Source: Paenibacillus tundrae (GTDB taxonomy: Bacteria; Bacillota; Bacilli; Paenibacillales; Paenibacillaceae). From it: a DNA stretch of 64,000 bases. This document shows, in pieces, positions 38,383-47,771 of this stretch (position 1 is its first letter; each line of letters starts with the position of its first letter). The stretch is from the NCBI RefSeq assembly GCF_030812775.1, contig NZ_JAUSTI010000008.1:1-64000 (forward strand). Direction: 5' to 3'. Position numbers and translations under genes: made by a program. Below the pieces are notes generated by a model, which was given only the letters and a program-made list of their open reading frames with translations, had not been told where the DNA came from and ran no database searches.

Positions 38383-39387
38383 ATGCACAAAAAATGGTTA
38401 TGGGGGACAGCCCTAACCTTGGCGCTTATTGTTACAGGCGTCATTGTATACTACGGATATTCAATCGTTCATTTTGCCAATAGTATCTCGACAGCAGCCG
38501 GCTCTTCATCCGAACCCTCATCCGAGACAGAAACGAATGAAACACCAACAACCACGATTCCCAAATGGGACGGCAAAGAGCGTGTTAACATTTTGTTGCT
38601 TGGAGGAGACTCCCGGGGAGATGACGCGGGGCGTTCGGACTCTGTTATGATCGCTTCGATCGATCCTGTCACCAAAAAGGCGCATCTCTTCTCTGTATTG
38701 CGGGACACGTACGTTAGCATTCCCGGACATGGTAAAAGCAGATTGAATGCAGCCTTCTCATATGGCGGTGCCGAACTGACGAAGGAAACGGTCAGCAACT
38801 TGCTTGGTATTCCGATTCAGCATTACGTTTACACTGATTTCACTGGCTTCATAGCCCTTGTAGACGCGGTCGGCGGTCTAGATATCGACGTGGAGAAAGA
38901 CATGTACTACACCAGCAAAGCAGACAAGCATATGTATGATATCGATTTGAAAAAAGGGCTACAGCATATGGATGGCAAAACAGCTCTCCAATATGTCCGT
39001 TTCAGACATGACGCAACCTCCGACTTCACTCGAACGGAGCGTCAGCGAATCTTCATCACAGAGCTTGCTAAGAAGATGCAGAGCACCACATCGCTCTTCA
39101 AGATTCCAGACATTCTGGAAGCCGTTGCTCCTTATATCGAGACAGATCTCAGTCCAACCCAGATGCTCAAACTGGCAGCACTCGGCTTCGACATTAATGC
39201 GAATGAGATTGACAAGCAACAGATTCCACCAAATAAATTACTGACGAATGAGCTTGTAGGCTCCGCTCAGGTTCTTGGTGTGAACGAAGCTAGGCTCCAA
39301 GCCTATATTCAAGATCTATTCGCACAAGATGCAGAAACTCCAGAGGATGACGCAGCGAATCCAGAACAAAACAAAGATCTAAATTAG
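38383..39387 (+). CDS. LytR-CpsA-Psr (LCP) family wall-polymer transferase
   Basis: This 334-residue protein starts at an ATG after GAAAGGTGA. One N-terminal membrane anchor (WGTALTLALIVTGVIVYYGYS) is followed by a Ser/Glu/Thr-rich linker. The LCP catalytic domain contains VNILLLGGDSR, then FSVLRDTYVSIPGHGKSRLN, and ALQYVRFRHDATSDFTRTER with the conserved arginines. LCP proteins attach teichoic or other anionic polymers to peptidoglycan. The C-terminal tail is acidic (DAETPEDDAANPEQN). A strong terminator follows, so it appears to be monocistronic. Confidence 0.93.
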   Translation: MHKKWLWGTALTLALIVTGVIVYYGYSIVHFANSISTAAGSSSEPSSETETNETPTTTIPKWDGKERVNILLLGGDSRGDDAGRSDSVMIASIDPVTKKAHLFSVLRDTYVSIPGHGKSRLNAAFSYGGAELTKETVSNLLGIPIQHYVYTDFTGFIALVDAVGGLDIDVEKDMYYTSKADKHMYDIDLKKGLQHMDGKTALQYVRFRHDATSDFTRTERQRIFITELAKKMQSTTSLFKIPDILEAVAPYIETDLSPTQMLKLAALGFDINANEIDKQQIPPNKLLTNELVGSAQVLGVNEARLQAYIQDLFAQDAETPEDDAANPEQNKDLN

Positions 39388-39408
39388 CATACACATATAC
39401 ATTCCGTT

Positions 39409-39435
39409 AAGGTGGCGATTCGCCACCTTTTTTTT
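39409..39435 (+). terminator. Terminator after the LCP gene
   Basis: AAGGTGGCG pairs with CGCCACCTT around ATT, followed by TTTTTT. Confidence 0.92.
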
Positions 39436-39520
39436 ATCCAATTGTCGCCATTTAATGCCCTCTTAATGTTAGAAAGGTACCCTTAGAGGTGAATGTTTAT
39501 TTGCAAGGAGGCGGTGACAT

Positions 39521-40780
39521 GTGAGCAAACCGCGTATTGAAGAATGGACACAGCTACGAGGTATGGCGTTTCTTGCCATCGTCATGCAACACAATATAGC
39601 AGAATATATCTATCGCGCAGATATTGCACAGCCGGATTCCATTATGTTAACGATGATTTACCACCTGACTCGTTTTGGTACACCTACATTTGTATTTCTA
39701 GCCGGCGTGCTGTTATTTTATCATCATAGTCATAAGAAGCCCGACTACCCACGTTTTATTCGTAAACGGTTTGGGGACATTTATGTGCCTTTTGTGCTGT
39801 GGACTCTCATCTACTGGCTGGCGGTACGCATTTTCACACCTGAGTTCTGGCAAGCAGGTACGTTTGATGTTCGAAGCTTCATCCGTGAGTTGTTCCTTCC
39901 TCAGACGGGATATCACCTTTGGTTTGTCCTTATGGTATTCCAGTTCTACGTACTGTTCCCGTTATTCCTTCGAGCAGCGCAGTTCGTACAGAGCAAACTA
40001 GGGAAGATGACCAGATTGACGGGAATACAGTCGGTTATCGCACTTGTTCTCATTGCGGCAGCATTATACACAATGCTGATGAAGTGGTCTTATTATGACA
40101 TGGCAGACTGGTCAGCAGCTCTCTCTCCACCTTGGTCAACGTTGCTGGAGTATCGCTCCTACTCCTGGGTGATGTATTGGTTCTATTTCTTACTTGGAGC
40201 TGTATGTGCTTGGGGGATAGAACATTGGAGGCATTGGATGGTTCGGGCGTTACCTTGGTTGGTATGCCTCTTCATCGGTATGTATATCTGGCTAGGTTAC
40301 GATGTGCTTAAGGGCTCTGGGGATATTGTGAATCTGAATATTTCCACCTATCTGAAGCCAACAACGTTCATCATTATCATGGCGCAGATGCTGATGTTAT
40401 ATGGATTCCTTGTCTTACTTCGCAGCAAAAACACTCGCTTCCAGCTACTTACGTGGATTGGCCGTTATTCGTTCGGCGGATACTTGGTACACGCCTTAAT
40501 TATCTATTGCATTGCTTATGTGACTAGACCGTTACTATTAACAGGCTGGCACTTACCTGTCACACTACTTTCCTTCTTGGTAACGGTATCGATCTCACTT
40601 GCGATAAGCTGGGGACTATCGAAGTTGCCCGGCTCCCGGTTTACTGTTGGGCTGCAAAGGAGGAAACGTCCGAATTCACCGGTACGCAGCACGGATGAAT
40701 CACTACCGAGGCAAAAGGCCGGGTACAGTACACCACTAGCAACCAAACAACAAACATTGGCTGAACCTGATGTTCATTAA
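39521..40780 (+). CDS. Membrane acyltransferase, Acyl_transf_3 family
   Basis: This 419-residue protein has about ten hydrophobic helices. Its opening, EEWTQLRGMAFLAIVMQHNI, carries the conserved early His and Arg of acyltransferase-3 proteins. Loops such as YHLTRFGTPTFVFLAGVLLFY and FLPQTGYHLWFVLMVFQFY also fit. Such enzymes O-acylate extracellular polysaccharides or wall polymers. It starts at a GTG with AAGGAGG upstream. It follows the LCP gene after a terminator, so both may act on surface glycopolymers. The C-terminal 40 residues are hydrophilic and variable-looking. Confidence 0.87.
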   Translation: MSKPRIEEWTQLRGMAFLAIVMQHNIAEYIYRADIAQPDSIMLTMIYHLTRFGTPTFVFLAGVLLFYHHSHKKPDYPRFIRKRFGDIYVPFVLWTLIYWLAVRIFTPEFWQAGTFDVRSFIRELFLPQTGYHLWFVLMVFQFYVLFPLFLRAAQFVQSKLGKMTRLTGIQSVIALVLIAAALYTMLMKWSYYDMADWSAALSPPWSTLLEYRSYSWVMYWFYFLLGAVCAWGIEHWRHWMVRALPWLVCLFIGMYIWLGYDVLKGSGDIVNLNISTYLKPTTFIIIMAQMLMLYGFLVLLRSKNTRFQLLTWIGRYSFGGYLVHALIIYCIAYVTRPLLLTGWHLPVTLLSFLVTVSISLAISWGLSKLPGSRFTVGLQRRKRPNSPVRSTDESLPRQKAGYSTPLATKQQTLAEPDVH

Positions 40781-40861
40781 TTTACCATTGATGTTGATGT
40801 TTTTTCATTGACTCATTTCCGAGGAACTTTTGCTTTAACATATTTGCTTACAAATCTGTCA

Positions 40862-40890
40862 GGGCATCCATCGTATAGACATGGATGCCC
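40862..40890. terminator. Hairpin between convergent acyltransferase and secreted-protein genes
   Basis: GGGCATCCAT pairs with ATGGATGCCC. It has no strong T-run on either side, so termination is uncertain. Confidence 0.5.
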
Positions 40891-40913
40891 TGATCTGTTT
40901 ATTGAGCTCATTC

Positions 40914-41648
40914 TCATTCTGATTCAGTAGCAGCCGGATGTCCTGGAGCATGCTCATGTGGAGCAGCATGTGCCCCTCCCTTTCGATGAACCAATCGCTT
41001 CAGATCCCCCGTTAATTCCTCTTTCATCTTATTAATCAGTTGTGTTTCACTAATGCCATGAGCTTCCGCAATTTGGGCTAGTGACTTTCCCTGTCTCAGC
41101 TGCTCTTCAAGCTGATTCGGAGTAATGCCAATAAACTTCGCAATCGTCTTCTGATTCATAGCAGGATGTTTTCTGCCATGACCTGCAAATTCCCGTCGCA
41201 ACTCCCTCAGTGGCGTGTTGATAACCTTCTTCAGCTTCTCATCCATACTTGCCTTGGCAGCTGCAGCTTGTTCTTTTGTTAAACAACCATCAGCTGTTGC
41301 TTGATCTAAGCGCTTCGTAAGAGAAGGCTTTAACTTCTGCAGCAATTGTTCCTCGCTAAGACCTTTTCTTTCCTTTGCGATCTGAGACAACGTTTTGCCA
41401 AGCTCCATCTGTTCCTTCAAATCTCGAAGGCCAATCCCCAGTAGATCTGCCGTCTCGCCAATCATAAACAGCCCATGTCCTGCTTGAATGCAAGGTAGTT
41501 TATTTGGAACGGATGTGGAGGATGAATTTTCCTTTGGCGTGCTGTTCGGTTCGGAGAACGAGTGTGCAGATACTGCATATCCATTGGAGGCTACTACGAA
41601 TGTGGCAATGATCCCACTAGCCAACCATGTTTTCCATCTGAGTTTCAT
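40914..41648 (-). CDS. Secreted protein with two HTH-like repeat units, function unknown
   Basis: This 244-residue protein has a signal peptide (to about 28). Two similar units occur at about 67-106 (LLGIGLRDLKEQMELGKTLS, QIAKERKGLSEEQL) and 169-208 (FIGITPNQLEEQLRQGKSLA, QIAEAHGISETQL). Each resembles an HTH-like helical hairpin, yet the protein is exported, so DNA binding is unlikely. The tail is rich in His, Pro and Ala (HAAPHEHAPGHPAATE), perhaps metal-binding. Two cysteines (about 53 and 122) could form a disulfide. AAAGGCGG precedes the ATG. I do not recognise a named function. Confidence 0.7.
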   Translation of the reverse strand: MKLRWKTWLASGIIATFVVASNGYAVSAHSFSEPNSTPKENSSSTSVPNKLPCIQAGHGLFMIGETADLLGIGLRDLKEQMELGKTLSQIAKERKGLSEEQLLQKLKPSLTKRLDQATADGCLTKEQAAAAKASMDEKLKKVINTPLRELRREFAGHGRKHPAMNQKTIAKFIGITPNQLEEQLRQGKSLAQIAEAHGISETQLINKMKEELTGDLKRLVHRKGGAHAAPHEHAPGHPAATESE

Positions 41649-41801
41649 TTCTGTACCGCCTTTCCTATGTCAAGGTTCGTTTTCTCTAGTGTGAACCTAA
41701 TCCTTGCTTTTTTATTCCAAGATTTTGCATCATTCGATAAATGATTACATGACAGACTAATCAACCACAGCAAAAAACCGCTGTACCCTTCTACTGATTC
41801 G

Positions 41802-43703
41802 TCACTCGACGAACTCAGTAAAAGTTACAACGGCTTCTGTTCCTACACCTTTGGTACTTGTAAACGTGATCTCACCATGCATGGCTTCTACAATCCTGAA
41901 TGTCACCATCATGCCCAGTCCTGTGCCTTTGATTTTATTCGAGAAATAGGGCTCTCCAAGACGAACCAGCGCCTCTTCATCCATTCCTTCTCCATTATCC
42001 CGCACATGTACCTTGACGGTACCATCTTGAGCATATGCCCAAATTTCGATCTGACCGCTTCCTTGTAGAGCCTCAATGCTATTTTTAATAATATTAATAA
42101 AGGCTTGTTTGAACTTAGACGAATTACCTCTGATCCATAAATCTGGAGGAATATCTGTTGTGATCTTACCACCCTCTAGATTAGCCATCGGCACGAGAAT
42201 GCCTTCAATGTGATTGAATTCATCCGCAATGTTGAGAGAGATGATATGATCAAACTCCGGTTTGGCAAATGTGAGGAAGTCCGTTATGATCCCTGATGCT
42301 CGATCAAGTTCTTCCAACGCAATCCGCACGTAACCTTTGTTTTTACTATCCTCCTGCTCTGTCATGAGCTGCAGAAAACCTCTTGTAACCTGTAGTGGAT
42401 TACGAACCTCGTGAGCCACAGAAGCAGCAAGTTCACTAATAATCTCCATCTTCTCAGACCGTTGCAACTCGTTATTGAACAGCTCCAATTCCTTGGAATA
42501 CTCGATGACCTTGGTATGTTTCGCTGCGAATCGATTACCGAGAATGGCAATAAGCGATACGATGAATATAACGATGGCCCACTTCCACCACAACAGATGA
42601 TACATCCCATTACGTTGATAATAAAAGACCAACTCTGCAATGCTTACCAGCGCAAATGTCCCATAACCCGCTGCGAGCAATATGCCTTCCCGATCTCGCT
42701 GAAGCGCCTTAGTAACCGTACCAATCATTAATAAAGTTAATAAAATGACGAGAATAATACCGTTCCCTTTTTGAACCAACAGAACATAGAACAGATCCCA
42801 CTCACCACTAGAAACAAAATATAAAATTAATGCTAAGATAGCTACCATAGAGTATATGAGTTGAAACTTGCGTAGCTTGGTGAAGATCCGATAAGGCCCA
42901 CTTCCAATAACCTGTTCGAAGAAATAACATAAAGCAGGCATGCCTGTTAGCATGGATAGATCAAATAGAACTGAATACAAATTTCCATGTACTTGGTAGA
43001 AAGTGTACAAAAATGGCGAGTACGTAATAATCATCGTGCCAATGGAACTTATGACAATGATTAATGAAATCCATAATCCGGTATAAAATTTCCCAAGAAA
43101 GAAGGTGCAGCTTAACATCGCAAGAGCTGTGAATAGGAACGTTGCTCCCAATATCACATCCAATAAGCCGTTGCGCATAAACTCTCCCTGTAGGACACTA
43201 TAAGGCCCTACCTCAACCGTCCCGTATATCCCCATTTGACCATCCGTATTCTCTGCCCATACATACAGCTTCTGGTTAGAGTTCTCCATCGTCAATGGCA
43301 ATAGTACTGCATTGTTATCGTAATTATAATGATAGTTCTCGTATACCTTCTGGTCTTCCAAGTAAATGACAATATGTTGACCTTTGATATTTTCGAACCG
43401 AATTGCACCATTATCCTCTTGTATCTCAGGAATGGTCAAGCGAGTCCAAAGTGATCCGGAAGGCGGGCTAATTATACTATTCTCTAATTTATCTACCCCT
43501 TGCCGTTCCCACACTTCATCATAATGCTTCGCTTCACTTATAAATCCCCGATCGTGTGCATTCCCCCACTTGACTTCCCACGTCATAATCGTAACAGGCT
43601 TGTCGTTCTCTTGTATAGCCGCAGCATGAACCTCCAGAGGCCAGTACAGGAGCATCAATAAACCAATCCATAAGACGATGATAGCTTTGGGCACATTTTT
43701 CAT
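41802..43703 (-). CDS. Membrane sensor histidine kinase with 7TM-DISM-like input
   Basis: This 633-residue kinase begins with a signal-like helix and an extracellular beta domain (to about 170) that resembles 7TMR-DISMED2 sensors. Seven or so hydrophobic helices follow. The cytoplasmic part has a HisKA helix with the phospho-acceptor His in AASVAHEVRNPLQVTRG. The HATPase domain contains NIIKNSIEAL (N box), VRDNGEGM (G1) and GTGLGMMV (G2). No response-regulator gene lies next to it, as is typical of the orphan sporulation-type kinases of Bacillales. The signal and partner are unknown. Confidence 0.88.
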   Translation of the reverse strand: MKNVPKAIIVLWIGLLMLLYWPLEVHAAAIQENDKPVTIMTWEVKWGNAHDRGFISEAKHYDEVWERQGVDKLENSIISPPSGSLWTRLTIPEIQEDNGAIRFENIKGQHIVIYLEDQKVYENYHYNYDNNAVLLPLTMENSNQKLYVWAENTDGQMGIYGTVEVGPYSVLQGEFMRNGLLDVILGATFLFTALAMLSCTFFLGKFYTGLWISLIIVISSIGTMIITYSPFLYTFYQVHGNLYSVLFDLSMLTGMPALCYFFEQVIGSGPYRIFTKLRKFQLIYSMVAILALILYFVSSGEWDLFYVLLVQKGNGIILVILLTLLMIGTVTKALQRDREGILLAAGYGTFALVSIAELVFYYQRNGMYHLLWWKWAIVIFIVSLIAILGNRFAAKHTKVIEYSKELELFNNELQRSEKMEIISELAASVAHEVRNPLQVTRGFLQLMTEQEDSKNKGYVRIALEELDRASGIITDFLTFAKPEFDHIISLNIADEFNHIEGILVPMANLEGGKITTDIPPDLWIRGNSSKFKQAFINIIKNSIEALQGSGQIEIWAYAQDGTVKVHVRDNGEGMDEEALVRLGEPYFSNKIKGTGLGMMVTFRIVEAMHGEITFTSTKGVGTEAVVTFTEFVE

Positions 43704-43876
43704 TCACAGCACCTCAAAGTTCTTATTTTCTCCGCTTCTTTGACCCCGTTAACTCTACCATCTATTTCGCCAAAGTTTCACGTGTCACCTTCTAAATTTA
43801 AATGAAAAATCACATTTTAGTTTAAGTTTATATTTTTTTCCAATTAACTGTTAAGAAATCGAATGAGAACAATGAT

Positions 43877-44158
43877 TCAATCCCGCAAATCTTCAAACTG
43901 GTTCACAATCATCTCTTGCTCTTTGCGTTCATACAAGTCGCGAAATGCCAACCACTGTTTCGTATCCTCATCCTCGTATATCGTCCAAATGTCTGAGAAC
44001 AAAAAATCTCTTAGCTGTACAACCTGTCCCGCCCATATTCCGCCGACCCAAAACAAACCATCTGGCCGACGAATCACCGTACGGGAAAATCCCGGTGTAG
44101 AAGCCTTTTGTCCAATGCGAATCCGTGTAATCATATGACCAAGTGTGTACCATTCCAA
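43877..44158 (-). CDS. Small uncharacterised protein, 93 residues
   Basis: The TTG start has AGGAGGG 7 bases before it, which makes the frame convincing. The sequence (MEWYTLGHMITRIRIGQKAS, then FWVGGIWAGQVVQLRDF) is soluble, with Trp-rich loops and an acidic C-terminal helix (ERKEQEMIVNQFEDLRD). No family is recognised. It stands alone, convergent with the sensor kinase's upstream region and divergent from the small membrane protein at 44304. Confidence 0.6.
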   Translation of the reverse strand: MEWYTLGHMITRIRIGQKASTPGFSRTVIRRPDGLFWVGGIWAGQVVQLRDFLFSDIWTIYEDEDTKQWLAFRDLYERKEQEMIVNQFEDLRD

Positions 44159-44303
44159 GGGGTATCCCTCCTATGTGTTCATGCTCCATCATACCATAGC
44201 CAAATCATGTAATGCTGTAAAAACGGTGCTTACGATTCAATTCATGCTTCCTGGTGTAATGGTTCCTCAAAGTAAACCAAACATCCACGAGGAGATGATT
44301 CGA

Positions 44304-44465
44304 ATGAACGAGCCACACAAAACGGTTGAGGTTGAGCACAAAGATATTCAACAAAAATCAGACTCTAGTATGGTTGCAGCCACATTTATTAAATATGCAG
44401 CATATGTTCTAATTTTCTTCGGTTTCCTGTACTTCTTGGTCAAATATGTATTTCCTAAATTTTAA
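44304..44465 (+). CDS. Small single-span membrane protein, 53 residues
   Basis: MNEPHKTVEVEHKDIQQKSD leads into one hydrophobic helix (FIKYAAYVLIFFGFLYFLVKY). GGAG lies 9 bases before the ATG. A longer frame upstream to 44145 overlaps the divergent gene and is not credible. The function is unknown. Confidence 0.6.
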   Translation: MNEPHKTVEVEHKDIQQKSDSSMVAATFIKYAAYVLIFFGFLYFLVKYVFPKF

Positions 44466-44625
44466 TTGACCCATTCATACTTGAAGAGTCTGAGGGGACA
44501 ATATGGGTGGGAGAGCAAGATTACAATACCACCCCTTTGGGTAACTACGAAGTAAGACGACTTCACACATACGATCACAGATCACGTTCCACCTTAATAA
44601 ATAGGACTGAAGGGAGTTGCTACTC

Positions 44626-45000
44626 ATGTCAGATAAACCAATTAGCAATGGAGAAAGCGACCGTTACTTCGACCGTTATCAAAGGTCACGCGATATTCCG
44701 CCAGAAACCGAGGTTCCTGTAGGAGACATGGATACATTTGATGAAGTTTCGGGCAGGCGGATCGAAATGGAAGAAGAACCTGAAGTGTACCCTGTAGCGG
44801 CAACTGCTGAAGGAGATCAAGAATTGGAGTCCAGAACAGCAGAACCTTCGCTGGAATCCGTTCCAGATGCTGACCTTGTTCAGCCAGACAGCCCTGTTGA
44901 CCCTGCTGCACCTGATCCAGATGCAATTCACGGCACAGACTTGTTGAACGGCTTTGGCGCGAATGCAAAACCTCAGGACGATATCCTGCCTGGGCGCTAA
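44626..45000 (+). CDS. Acidic, low-complexity small protein, 124 residues
   Basis: The protein is strongly acidic and rich in Pro, Asp and Glu (EVSGRRIEMEEEPEVYPVAA; PDSPVDPAAPDPDAIHGTD). It has no signal peptide or helix-forming hydrophobic core, so it is probably disordered. GAAGGGAG lies 9 bases before the ATG. The next gene encodes another acidic peptide preceded by a very similar GAAGGGG leader, so the two probably form an operon. Confidence 0.65.
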   Translation: MSDKPISNGESDRYFDRYQRSRDIPPETEVPVGDMDTFDEVSGRRIEMEEEPEVYPVAATAEGDQELESRTAEPSLESVPDADLVQPDSPVDPAAPDPDAIHGTDLLNGFGANAKPQDDILPGR

Positions 45001-45062
45001 TTGCAATCCATGATTTGCACAACTTGCATAACTGAGATTCTGAACTGAAGGGGCTGAGACTC

Positions 45063-45251
45063 ATGAAGGACGAGCACACTCGACCTAAACCAGAACCAGA
45101 TAATCTGGTTACAGAACGAGATATTGATCCAAACTTCGGGCTGTTTACGGAAGACTCATTCCCAGATGCACTTGAGGATGAAGATCAGCGTGATGCAGTG
45201 GAGCATGCCATTCCTAAGGAAAGAACAAGTTCGAAGGATGCTTCTAATTGA
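45063..45251 (+). CDS. Acidic small protein, 62 residues
   Basis: MKDEHTRPKPEPDNLVTERD, then IDPNFGLFTEDSFPDALEDE. It is acidic and hydrophilic with no cysteine. GAAGGGGCTGAG precedes the ATG. It lies 62 bases after the 124-residue acidic protein gene, and both have short ED-rich tails, so they are probably co-expressed. No function is recognised. Confidence 0.6.
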   Translation: MKDEHTRPKPEPDNLVTERDIDPNFGLFTEDSFPDALEDEDQRDAVEHAIPKERTSSKDASN

Positions 45252-45290
45252 TAGCTAATGTTATACAAATAAATGTACCTTATTGTAGGT

Positions 45291-45320
45291 GAAACCTCTT
45301 CTTACATTGGAAGAGGTTTC
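45291..45320. terminator. Hairpin after the acidic-protein genes
   Basis: GAAACCTCTTC pairs perfectly with GAAGAGGTTTC. The following sequence is TTGACG, so the T-run is short. Confidence 0.65.
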
Positions 45321-45370
45321 TTGACGTAGCGAAGATGAATGAACGCCTTCCCTGTTGGTGACATAGACAA

Positions 45371-45409
45371 ACAAGGGGGAACTACCTCCCGCGCGCAGTC
45401 CCCCTTTGT
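45371..45409 (-). terminator. Terminator after the MFS gene
   Basis: ACAAGGGGGA pairs with TCCCCCTTTGT around a GC-rich loop, about 30 bases beyond the MFS stop codon on the reverse strand. Confidence 0.7.
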
Positions 45410-45439
45410 CATCATGCATTCTGTATTTTTACAACATCA

Positions 45440-46660
45440 TCACGTTTTGCCCTTCGTTGGAGCTTGGCTCGCACCAGGCAGCTTATGCTCCAGACCAGAC
45501 CACTTAGCAACGATGGCGGTCGCAATCAACGCGACTCCATTAATGATGAAAATCCACCGAATCGGTAGCCAGCCACCGAGAATACCGCCAATAATCGGCC
45601 CTGCCATTGTGCCAATCTGAGCAGCAGACTGATTGAGGCTGAACGCTCTGCCACGAAAGCTCGAATCCGTTACTTGTACAATCATGGCATTGATCGCTGG
45701 GAAGACGGCTGCGAAGAACAGTCCATACACAAACCGAAGTATGCCAAAACCGATGTAACCTGTTGTGAAAAATTGCAACAAATTACCTACAGCTCCGCCA
45801 ACCAATCCGATGATTAACACTTTGCCAAATCCGATACGTGAACCGATCTTGCCCCAACGAGGTGCCATGATGACTGTAGCCACACCCACCGCAGAGAATA
45901 TAATGCCAGAGCTTAAAGAGGCTCGATCTGGCTGAACGCCCATCTCCATAACATATACCGTCAGTAAAGGCTCTAGGATCATTACGGAAAAAGTACATAT
46001 GCCCATCATACCCAGCACTGTAATAAACACACGATTCGCTCTGGCTTCACGAATATCATCCATCACATGAGAGCGTGGTTTATTCCGATTAAAATTCTCT
46101 TCCCTCACCCAGAACGTTGCGATCAGTGCCGAGACTAATACAACAATCGCCGAAAATAAGAAAGCATTACGATTACCATAATAATGGCTGACGATCCCAC
46201 CAATTAAGGGACCGATAATTCCACCGGTAGCCCCTGCCGTGGACATCACCCCAAGGGCATAGCCTGTCTTCTCTTCTGGTGTATTCGTACCTACAAGGGC
46301 AATCGCTGCCGGAACAAAACCAGCCAGCAATCCTTGAAACAGACGTACCACAATGAGAGAATAGGGATCCTGTACAAAATAATTGATTAAATACAATACC
46401 GCAAGGCTGTATCCCGACCGAATCAGCATGGGCTTACGCCCGTATTTGTCAGCTAGTGATCCCCAGAACGGAGACACCAGCGCACTTGCCAGAAAGGTAA
46501 TGCCGAATGCAAGACCTGCCCAGAACTCCAAGTGATTTTGAACACCAAGATCGTTGCTCAGAAACAGTGGGAGAAACGGAATTGATATAGAGTATGCTGT
46601 ACTGCAAAAAAATACACCGATCCACAAAATCGCCAGATTACGCTTCCACGAGAAGTTCAT
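45440..46660 (-). CDS. MFS multidrug-type transporter
   Basis: This 406-residue protein has twelve hydrophobic helices. The MFS motif A appears as WGSLADKYGRKPMLIRSG, with the partner loop RWGKIGSRIGFGKVL in the second half. The motif C-like TGGIIGPLIGGI also supports a drug:H+ antiporter. It resembles MdtG/YitG-type exporters. No regulator is adjacent. The substrate is not predictable. Confidence 0.9.
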   Translation of the reverse strand: MNFSWKRNLAILWIGVFFCSTAYSISIPFLPLFLSNDLGVQNHLEFWAGLAFGITFLASALVSPFWGSLADKYGRKPMLIRSGYSLAVLYLINYFVQDPYSLIVVRLFQGLLAGFVPAAIALVGTNTPEEKTGYALGVMSTAGATGGIIGPLIGGIVSHYYGNRNAFLFSAIVVLVSALIATFWVREENFNRNKPRSHVMDDIREARANRVFITVLGMMGICTFSVMILEPLLTVYVMEMGVQPDRASLSSGIIFSAVGVATVIMAPRWGKIGSRIGFGKVLIIGLVGGAVGNLLQFFTTGYIGFGILRFVYGLFFAAVFPAINAMIVQVTDSSFRGRAFSLNQSAAQIGTMAGPIIGGILGGWLPIRWIFIINGVALIATAIVAKWSGLEHKLPGASQAPTKGKT

Positions 46661-46817
46661 ATCACCCGCACGCCCTTTCCATCATTGACGCCGGGACTGC
46701 CGTGTATTGGAGCGAACGGAACAGACCCGTACGTCCCTGTCTGAGGAAGCATTTTCCTTATTTTACACCCATACTTTATTGAAGACCATCCCTATAAGGT
46801 ATAAACGGTGTCATAGA

Positions 46818-46847
46818 TTGCTATAAAGGATGTAAAACAGGTATGAT
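46818..46847 (+). promoter_or_regulatory. Promoter of the lipoprotein cyclophilin gene
   Basis: TTGCTA and TATGAT are separated by 18 bases, 74 bases before the ATG. Confidence 0.5.
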
Positions 46848-46920
46848 AGTTGATGGATTATCTTATCGTAATCAGAGGATGAATACTACGATAGCAAAAG
46901 AACCAAGGGGGAACTTGTTC

Positions 46921-47562
46921 ATGATTAATCGTCGAAAAAAATCAATAGCTGCATCGCTGATTATGGCGTTACTGCTTATTGTAATTAGCGGTTGCGGGCG
47001 ACCTACTAATAGTGCTGCACCGGCTCCAGTAGAGCCTGAAGGCCCTAACCCTGTCGCTACCATTGAAATGGAAGATGGGCAAAAAATCGTTATTGAGCTA
47101 TACCCGGACGTCGCTCCGAATACGGTGAATAACTTTATTTCACTCGCGAACAAAGGCTTCTACGACGGCACGATCTTTCACCGCGTTATTCCAGGCTTCA
47201 TGATCCAAGGTGGCGATCCAGACGGTAATGGTACAGGTGGCCCAGGTTATAGCATTAAAGGTGAATTTAATTCTAATGGTCACAAAAACACCCTGTTGCA
47301 CACACGTGGAGTGATCTCTATGGCACGTGCAGATTCATTGGATTCAGCAGGATCACAATTTTTCATTATGCTCGGAAACGCAGAGCATCTAGATAACACC
47401 TTCGCTTCGTTCGGTAAAGTGACAGAAGGTATGGAATTTGTTGACGCGATTGCAGCTCAGGAACGAGATGACCAAAATAAACCTCTTACCAACCAAGTGA
47501 TGAAAAAAGTAACGGTGGACACCCACGGACTGGAGTACCCAGAACCAGTGAAGATGCCTTAA
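46921..47562 (+). CDS. Lipoprotein peptidyl-prolyl cis-trans isomerase (cyclophilin)
   Basis: This 213-residue protein begins at an ATG 9 bases after AAGGGGG; upstream in-frame codons are not supported. A lipoprotein signal ends in LIVISGC. The cyclophilin domain follows, with FHRVIPGFMIQGGDPDGNG, GVISMARADSLDSAGSQFFI, and LDNTFASFGKV, carrying the conserved catalytic Arg, Phe and Gln residues. It should catalyse prolyl isomerisation of secreted proteins at the outer face of the membrane. It is a single gene bounded by a terminator. Confidence 0.93.
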   Translation: MINRRKKSIAASLIMALLLIVISGCGRPTNSAAPAPVEPEGPNPVATIEMEDGQKIVIELYPDVAPNTVNNFISLANKGFYDGTIFHRVIPGFMIQGGDPDGNGTGGPGYSIKGEFNSNGHKNTLLHTRGVISMARADSLDSAGSQFFIMLGNAEHLDNTFASFGKVTEGMEFVDAIAAQERDDQNKPLTNQVMKKVTVDTHGLEYPEPVKMP

Positions 47563-47669
47563 TTCCATCGAATAGAGCGACATCTCAGCGTCCAATATGG
47601 AATTCAGATGAACGAAGTAAATACTTATGAATTTTGTTTCATTCGAATGTGTTTCAGCCATACACAAAC

Positions 47670-47708
47670 AAAAGCTCTGCCCTATGCGAAATCGCAAGGC
47701 AGAGCTTT
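47670..47708. terminator. Terminator after the cyclophilin gene
   Basis: AAAGCTCTGCC pairs with GGCAGAGCTTT; an inner GCGA/TCGC closes the loop. It may serve both the cyclophilin gene and the small leftward ORF at 47772. Confidence 0.85.
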
Positions 47709-47771
47709 AACTATTGGTAGCGCTTGCATAAATAGTGTTGTAAAAGGCACTGATCTCTTGCGCCGCTTCAT

